Source of the DNA: JABHQR01 sp043812455 | GTDB lineage: Archaea > Nanobdellota > Nanobdellia > Woesearchaeales > GW2011-AR9 | Assembly: GCA_043812455.1 (NCBI GenBank) | Contig: JBDRMB010000029.1 | Coordinates: 26,468 to 90,467 of the forward strand | Direction: 5' to 3' | Length of the DNA stretch: 64,000 bases | In this document: positions 59,539 through 64,000 of the stretch, piece by piece | Layout of the letters: each line of letters opens with the position of its first letter | Position numbering within the stretch: the first letter of the stretch is position 1 | The notes under the pieces: generated by a model | Seen by the model: the letters and a program-made list of their open reading frames with translations, nothing else | Databases searched by the model: none | Told to the model about the DNA's origin: nothing | Made by a program: the position numbers and the translations under genes

Positions 59539-60226
59539 TTTTTTGTTCTACCTTTTGTTCTTCTTTTACTGGTTTTGGACTTGAAACACCTTGTGTTTCT
59601 TGAACTTCAGTTGGTTCTTGTTCTAACTTTTGCTCTTCTTTTTTAATCTCTTCCTTTTCTACCGTTTTATCTTCAACTTTCTTTTCAACCTTGACTTCTT
59701 TCACTGGTTCTTTAATTTTAGTTACTTTCTTAACTGATTTAGCTTTTCTAACTTCTTTCTTATTAGGAACTTTTCCTTCAACCACTTCAATTTCAATGTG
59801 AGTTCTTTTGGTGCCTCTCCTCTGCCTTCCACCAGTCATAGGTGTTGGTGCTTTGTTTGCCAAAACTTTTTGAATTTTTAGATTAGCACTGTCAAGTCCA
59901 ATTACTTGCGCATTAGCTTCGACTGATTTTAATAGTTTCAAAAATTCATTTGCAGCTTTTTGTGGATATCTACCCGCAGCAATTCTTCCAGGTTTATGGC
60001 CCATATCCTTATTGAACCTTTTGAAAGGTAATGCTTTCTTAAAACCAACTACATTTTCGAGTAATTCTCGTGCTTGTTTAGTAGTTTTGTATCTGATTGA
60101 GTCACAAATTTCAATTGCCTGTTTCGTGGAGATATGTAAGGATCTAGCACTAGCTTTAGCCATATGACCATTAACTTCTTTCTTAACAGCCTTGTTCTCT
60201 TTCTTTTCCACGTTAGCTTTTGCCAT
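59531..60226 (-). CDS. rpl22: Ribosomal protein uL22 with charged tail
   Basis: 231 residues against about 155 usually. An added Lys-rich start, then SARSLHISTKQAIEICDSIRYKTTKQARELLENVVGFKKALPF and GGRQRRGTKRTHIEIEVVEGKVPNKKE of the family. From about 158 a K/E tail including EVQETQGVS, which nearly repeats the S17 tail at DNA level. Lines the exit tunnel. Confidence 0.93.
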   Translation of the reverse strand: MAKANVEKKENKAVKKEVNGHMAKASARSLHISTKQAIEICDSIRYKTTKQARELLENVVGFKKALPFKRFNKDMGHKPGRIAAGRYPQKAANEFLKLLKSVEANAQVIGLDSANLKIQKVLANKAPTPMTGGRQRRGTKRTHIEIEVVEGKVPNKKEVRKAKSVKKVTKIKEPVKEVKVEKKVEDKTVEKEEIKKEEQKLEQEPTEVQETQGVSSPKPVKEEQKVEQKND

Positions 60227-60247
60227 TTTTTAATTATCAGTTGAGTT

Positions 60248-60628
60248 TTATCTTGCAGACACTGCTTTACTAGATCTAGTAGCCCCAACACCAGCAGAGC
60301 TGTGAGATACACTTTTTCTAGTGTGGGAATATTCACCTAAGCAATGACCTAACATTTCTACAGTAACAATCACAGGAACATAATCTTTCCCATTATAAAC
60401 CATTATTGATTTTCCAAGCATGACTGGAATGATAACCATATCTCTACTGTGAGTCTTCAAATTTTGTTCATTCTTTTCAATTTTTTTTAATAAAGCTTTT
60501 TGATCTTCAGTATAACCACGTTTTAAGGACCGTCTCCTTCTAGCAGGGATTAATTCAAGGAACTTGCTCATGTCTAAGTTCTTAACATCCTCTTCGGATA
60601 ATCCTCTCCATTTCAATTCTTTTGCCAT
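60248..60628 (-). CDS. rps19: Ribosomal protein uS19
   Basis: 126 residues. KELKWRGLSEEDVKNLDMSKFLELIPARRRRSLKRGYTEDQK is the archaeal N-terminal part; the core has RDMVIIPVMLGKSIMVYNGKDYVPVIVTVEMLGHCLGEYSHTRKSVSHS. Placed between L2 and L22. Confidence 0.95.
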   Translation of the reverse strand: MAKELKWRGLSEEDVKNLDMSKFLELIPARRRRSLKRGYTEDQKALLKKIEKNEQNLKTHSRDMVIIPVMLGKSIMVYNGKDYVPVIVTVEMLGHCLGEYSHTRKSVSHSSAGVGATRSSKAVSAR

Positions 60629-60664
60629 TTTTTTTATTTAGTTTCCCAGATTATTTTTATAAAT

Positions 60665-61372
60665 CTATTTCCCTTTTCTACGACCAGTTCTTCGTGGTGC
60701 AATTTTACCTACTTTCCTACCAGGAGGTGCTCCACGCCTAGATTGTGTTGGCCTACCTTTAACATGCGAACAACCACCACCAAATGGATGGTCAACAGCG
60801 TTCATTGAAATACCACATACTCTTGGATAAAGTTTGTTTCTTGCTCGCATTTTATGATAATTTTTACCAGCTTTCAATAATGGTTTTTCTCTCCTACCAG
60901 AACCAGCAATTACCCCAATTGCGGCTCGACATTCCGGCAAAAAGTTTTTTTCTTTTTTTGAAGGAAGTTTAATTCTAATACCTTTTTCAGATTTAGCAAC
61001 AACTTTTGCAAATGCACCCGAACTTCTAACAAATTTTCCACCGTCACCAGGACGAGCTTCAACATTGTATACTAAAGTACCTTCGGGGATGTCCTTTAAC
61101 GCAACAACATTACCTTTTTCTAAAGTGTCTGCATTAACTTTTATTAAATCTCCAACTTTGATTCCACTTGGTGCTTGGGTTAAAGCAACCTCACCACTAT
61201 CATAACTAACTGCCATTAATGGTGCATCGTGTCCAGGACAATTGACAATATCTACAATCACACCTTCTGCCTCATAAGATAAATGTTTAGCAGGACCTTT
61301 AAAGCGGTGACCAGGTGAAAGATAAGGCCCTGTGCCTCTTCCTCTTCTCTGTTGGATGATTCGTTTACCCAT
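60665..61372 (-). CDS. rpl2: Ribosomal protein uL2
   Basis: 235 residues. MGKRIIQQRRGRGTGPYLSPGHRFKGPAKHL is the archaeal start. The peptidyl-transferase segment GISMNAVDHPFGGGCSHVKGRPT includes the conserved His. No added tail, in contrast with its neighbours. Confidence 0.96.
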   Translation of the reverse strand: MGKRIIQQRRGRGTGPYLSPGHRFKGPAKHLSYEAEGVIVDIVNCPGHDAPLMAVSYDSGEVALTQAPSGIKVGDLIKVNADTLEKGNVVALKDIPEGTLVYNVEARPGDGGKFVRSSGAFAKVVAKSEKGIRIKLPSKKEKNFLPECRAAIGVIAGSGRREKPLLKAGKNYHKMRARNKLYPRVCGISMNAVDHPFGGGCSHVKGRPTQSRRGAPPGRKVGKIAPRRTGRRKGK

Positions 61373-61390
61373 TTTGTAGTCTCATTGTCT

Positions 61391-61729
61391 TTATATAAAT
61401 CCTAAGTCAGCACTAACATCTGAAGCTGAATAATTTGGATCAAGTTTAACGTAAGCTTTTTTCTTTCCTTTAACGGAATTCTGAATATTAACTGAACTAA
61501 CTTTTACTTTGAATAACTCTTCGACTGCCCTTTTCACTTCTCTTTTAGTAGCTCGTGGATTTACTAAAAATACCAAAATATTATCAAACTCAATTAATCT
61601 GATACATTTTTCTGTAGCTAAAGGAGCTTCAACAATATGGTAAGGATTAAACTTGTTTTCAAAAGTTGGCACTGCTTCTTTCTTACCATCTTTTCTTGTT
61701 TCTTCCTTTGCCACTTTATCTTTAACCAT
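61391..61729 (-). CDS. rpl23: Ribosomal protein uL23
   Basis: 112 residues from ATG 61729 (MVKDKVAKEE); an upstream in-frame ATG would overlap L4. Core: NPYHIVEAPLATEKCIRLIEFDNILVFLVNPRATKREVKRAVEELFKVKVSSVNI. Slightly extended N-terminus. Docking site at the tunnel exit. Confidence 0.94.
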   Translation of the reverse strand: MVKDKVAKEETRKDGKKEAVPTFENKFNPYHIVEAPLATEKCIRLIEFDNILVFLVNPRATKREVKRAVEELFKVKVSSVNIQNSVKGKKKAYVKLDPNYSASDVSADLGFI

Positions 61730-61745
61730 TTTTATTGTAATGTTA

Positions 61746-62552
61746 TTATGCAAAATAACGTTCTTTTTCTAACTTTGCAATTGCTCCTTCTGTCCATAGT
61801 GTTGCTCTACCAGCCATTGCTCCAGGAGCTAAAAGTTCAGCATTAAGTTGATTTACTGGAACAATGTCAAACCCAGCAATGTTTCTTACAGATTTCATTA
61901 CTGGACAATCTTCTGAAACAACTACTAAAACACCTTTTCTTTTTCGGTACTTTCTTCCTCTTCTTTTACCAATTCCTGCTCTAACTTTAACTACTGAAGA
62001 TCTTTCAATTTCAGCATTGAAACCTAACTTTTCTAAAACTGATTGCACATCTTTAGTTCTCTGTAAATTTTCAAAATCTGATTTTAATACTAACGGATAT
62101 TCTACTGGGATTTTATGTCCTCTTTCTTCAACTAAAATTTTATTTAGAGTTGCTGCCATTGCAGAACGAATAGCCTTCTGATTTTCTTTCTTGTTAATTT
62201 TCTTAATCCAATTCTTTTCAGCTTTTGGCGGATGAGATCTTCGACCACCAACTGTTTGCGGAGAAAATGCTCCTACCCAGAAAAACCTTGTACCTCTTCT
62301 AGACAAAATTTTTCGGTTAACTCTACTGATACCAAAACCATAACTTCCCCGATACTTTCTTCTTCTTTTACTAAGCTTAGAAGAATGTCTCATACCGGCA
62401 TCTGGAGATGCACCATAAGTTTGCCTGGCTTTACTTTGTAAAGCATGAACTGCCCTTTTGATTAAGTCAGGATGGTAAGCTTCTTCAAATTGCGAAGGTA
62501 ACTTTACCGCACCAGTACTTTTCTTTTCCAGGTCGTAAACTTTTAATTCCAT
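61746..62552 (-). CDS. rpl4: Ribosomal protein uL4
   Basis: 268 residues. The tunnel loop RQTYGASPDAGMRHSSKLSKRRRKYRGSYGFGISRVNRKIL and RRSHPPKAEKNWIKKINKKENQKAIRSAMAAT are diagnostic of archaeal L4. In bacteria L4 also represses its own operon; whether it does here is not known. Confidence 0.95.
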   Translation of the reverse strand: MELKVYDLEKKSTGAVKLPSQFEEAYHPDLIKRAVHALQSKARQTYGASPDAGMRHSSKLSKRRRKYRGSYGFGISRVNRKILSRRGTRFFWVGAFSPQTVGGRRSHPPKAEKNWIKKINKKENQKAIRSAMAATLNKILVEERGHKIPVEYPLVLKSDFENLQRTKDVQSVLEKLGFNAEIERSSVVKVRAGIGKRRGRKYRKRKGVLVVVSEDCPVMKSVRNIAGFDIVPVNQLNAELLAPGAMAGRATLWTEGAIAKLEKERYFA

Positions 62553-62589
62553 TTTGAGTTTTGTTTATTGTATTAATCTGATAATGATT

Positions 62590-63564
62590 TTACTTTGAAA
62601 TTGTTACAATTTCACCAATTTCTTTTTGTAGTTTTGCCTTTGGTCTAATAGCTTCTGATAAAAGTACTGCCCCTTTTCTAGGACCAGTAACAGACCCTCT
62701 TAATAATAGGTAACTATTCTTTACTAAACCAAAATTTTGCCAACCACTTTTAGGGTTAACATCATCTTTGTTATCACCAATTTTAACAATTTGTTTATTA
62801 TATTCTGTTCTTAAATGAAATCCCATTTTACCAGGTTGTGAAATTCTATAATCTACCCTTTTAGGTGTCCAAGCACCCATGTTAGCGATTCCCCTTTTAC
62901 ATTTCTCAGCTTTATGTTGCATAATTGCAACACCATACCTTTTTACAGTACCTTGAAAACCTTTTCCTTTAGTAACTGCATGAATATCAACCAAATTTCC
63001 ATCATTGAAAACATCTTCAATTTTCAATTCTTTACCAATAGTTTCTTTAGCATAATTAAGCTGGTCATCTTTAGATCCACCAATTGCCATTTCTGAAAAT
63101 TTAGGTTTCTTATTACCAGTAGTTGTTAAAGATGGGTTTGACATAACTAATAATCTTAAATAATCAAAATCTTTAACTTCATCTAAGTTTGCTACTTCCT
63201 TCTTAGATAAACTTATTTTTTTAGAAGCAATTTTTTTTGCATCCTTTGAAATTTCAGGAGAAAACATGAAAGCAACTTTTTGAGCACCACGACCAGAATT
63301 TTTGTAAAAGCTAACACCCAAAGCATGTATTGGTGGACAGTCAAAGACGGTAACAGGTACGCAAATCTTTTCCCCCTTAGTCATTGAGTTTGGTCGATTG
63401 TCAAGAATCATAACTTGAGTCATGCCAGCTTTGTAAGCAATAAATCCTAGCAATTTAGCTTTATTTTGTTGAGCCCAAGATCTAACTCGAACGAAACTAT
63501 GTTTAGACCTCTTTCTAGGCCAAAACTGCATACTTCCTCTCCTTGGACTTCGTGCTTTTCCCAT
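62590..63564 (-). CDS. rpl3: Ribosomal protein uL3, first gene of superoperon
   Basis: 324 residues. SPRRGSMQFWPRKRSKHSFVRVRSWAQQNKAKLLGFIAYKAGMTQV at the start, VTKGKGFQGTVKRYGVAIMQHKAEKCKRGIANMGAWTPKRVDYRISQPGKMGFH in the catalytic-centre loop. A long leader and a TATA box precede it. Sets off the whole leftward operon. Confidence 0.95.
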   Translation of the reverse strand: MGKARSPRRGSMQFWPRKRSKHSFVRVRSWAQQNKAKLLGFIAYKAGMTQVMILDNRPNSMTKGEKICVPVTVFDCPPIHALGVSFYKNSGRGAQKVAFMFSPEISKDAKKIASKKISLSKKEVANLDEVKDFDYLRLLVMSNPSLTTTGNKKPKFSEMAIGGSKDDQLNYAKETIGKELKIEDVFNDGNLVDIHAVTKGKGFQGTVKRYGVAIMQHKAEKCKRGIANMGAWTPKRVDYRISQPGKMGFHLRTEYNKQIVKIGDNKDDVNPKSGWQNFGLVKNSYLLLRGSVTGPRKGAVLLSEAIRPKAKLQKEIGEIVTISK

Positions 63565-63831
63565 TTGTTTTTATATTTTCAAATGTTTTGATTCATTTAT
63601 CTATTAGTATTAATTAGTAATACTAATTTCCAACAATGAAACTCAATGTAACATTATGCGCGTTGTTAACAGCCTATTTGTGAGCAACATCGAAGAATCG
63701 CTTTCTGGGATGCTACTCTTTTCAGACCAACACTCTTCAACTCATTTGTTTAGTTTGGCTAAACAGTATGATTCGAGAGCCGCTAATGCTTAATTACCTT
63801 TAATTAAGCCTGATTTACCCATAGGGAAGCC
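63565..63831 (-). promoter_or_regulatory. Leader of the ribosomal superoperon, hairpin-rich
   Basis: About 250 nt between the promoter and the L3 start hold no credible gene. On the minus strand perfect short stems are seen: GCTTAATTA/TAATTAAGC (63785-63806), TGTTTAG/CTAAACA (63749-63767) and TTAGTATT/AATACTAA (63602-63625). Such a leader fits feedback regulation by a ribosomal protein or a small RNA; I recognise no known motif. Confidence 0.4.
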
Positions 63832-63846
63832 CCTTATTTATAAAGG
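63832..63846 (-). promoter_or_regulatory. TATA box of the ribosomal superoperon
   Basis: CCTTTATAAATAAGG on the minus strand with an A/C-rich BRE (GAAA) before it. It is only about 14 bp from the end of the insertion sequence at 63860. Confidence 0.55.
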
Positions 63847-63854
63847 TTTCTGCT

Positions 63855-63998
63855 CTAGAGGCTCTGTAGAAAAAGTCTTAAGACATTAGCTCCAATGTTG
63901 TAGGCTATAAGCCTACAGAACATTTCTGCATTAATCATGGGGCTTTTTCGAGACTTGACAGTAGCTCCGAAGAGTCTTTTCAAGGCAGAGAAAAGACA
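63855..63998 (-). CDS. Transposase C-terminus, gene continues beyond window
   Basis: Read leftwards from the window edge: CLFSALKRLFGATVKSRK, then MINAEMFCRLIAYNIGANVL and LRLFLQSL, then TAG. The K-R-x-F-G-x-x-V-K-S-R/K ... N-x-E-x-x-C/K ... Y/H-N-I pattern is that of the last helix region of DDE transposases of the IS4/IS5 superfamily. Only 47 residues are visible, so the family cannot be fixed. The stop coincides with the outer end of the element. Confidence 0.6.
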   Translation of the reverse strand, partial: CLFSALKRLFGATVKSRKSPMINAEMFCRLIAYNIGANVLRLFLQSL

Positions 63999-64000
63999 TT
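63860..64000. mobile_element. End of an insertion sequence (rest outside window)
   Basis: From 63860 the plus strand reads GGCTCTGTAGAAAAAGTC, a GG-start terminus; its first 12 bases equal the right end of the 214-bp element at 25590 (read inward). The transposase tail lies inside it. The palindrome TGTAGGCT-ATA-AGCCTACA (63898-63916) is within the coding part. Target duplication cannot be checked with one end only. Confidence 0.6.

Noticed and set aside
63740..63790. tRNA-like T-loop (TCTCGAATC) in the L3 leader
   Set aside because: No matching acceptor, D or anticodon stems can be built around it.

Overview
The window is AT-rich archaeal DNA. The right half is an archaeal-type ribosomal superoperon read leftwards: L3-L4-L23-L2-S19-L22-S3-L29-eIF1/SUI1-Rpp29-S17-L14-L24-S4e-L5-S14-S8-L6-L32e-L19e-L18-S5-L30-L15-SecY, then PRPP synthetase, an Oxa1/EMC3-type insertase, L34e and L14e. 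Archaeal RFC small subunit, Pelota, TrmB, split PheRS and TATA boxes 20-30 nt upstream of start codons agree with this. Many pilin-like or lipoprotein surface proteins of unknown family, together with ribosomal proteins carrying long K/E tails, point to an uncultivated DPANN-type lineage of the Woesearchaeota/Pacearchaeota kind. That placement is an inference, not a measurement.

Layout. 1-8160: a leftward operon of large secreted or membrane-anchored proteins. 8320-14359: a leftward tRNA-related block, with a ThiI-type sulfurtransferase and cysteinyl-tRNA synthetase each preceded, almost without spacing, by a LAGLIDADG endonuclease gene. The CysRS frame is interrupted after codon 31 by 32 nt that hold a hairpin and a stop. 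14659-20106: secreted transglutaminase-like protein, Lys/Ala repeat protein, RFC small subunit, ASCH protein, a lipoprotein and a Nudix hydrolase. 20121-25326: paralogous lipoproteins, a polytopic protein and a pilin-like protein. 25377-25590: a 214-bp MITE-like inverted-repeat element. 25689-32705: pelota, TrmB regulator, pheS-nif3-yip1-pheT. 32747-36523: lipoprotein and an unknown two-gene unit. 36539-41775: a livFGMH-K type ABC transporter with three small membrane-protein genes inserted. 41932-45061: AbrB/PhoU regulator and, convergent to it, a 44-aa ribbon-helix-helix gene coupled to a kinase-TM-lytic-transglycosylase-like fusion. 45209-63564: the ribosomal superoperon. 63855-64000: the C-terminal tail of a transposase, whose outer end shares 12 bp with the 214-bp element.

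The main candidate for something undescribed is the CysRS cassette at 9654-10924. A free-standing homing endonuclease gene lies next to a 32-nt gap that contains a 9-bp hairpin and an in-frame stop, and the gap is bracketed by matching GGG codons. This recalls the phage T4 mobA/gene 60 bypass cassette; an RNA intron or a plain disruption are the alternatives. The kinase-TM-lytic transglycosylase fusion, in an organism not expected to have murein, is the second. All assignments come from reading the sequence by eye; no database search was run.
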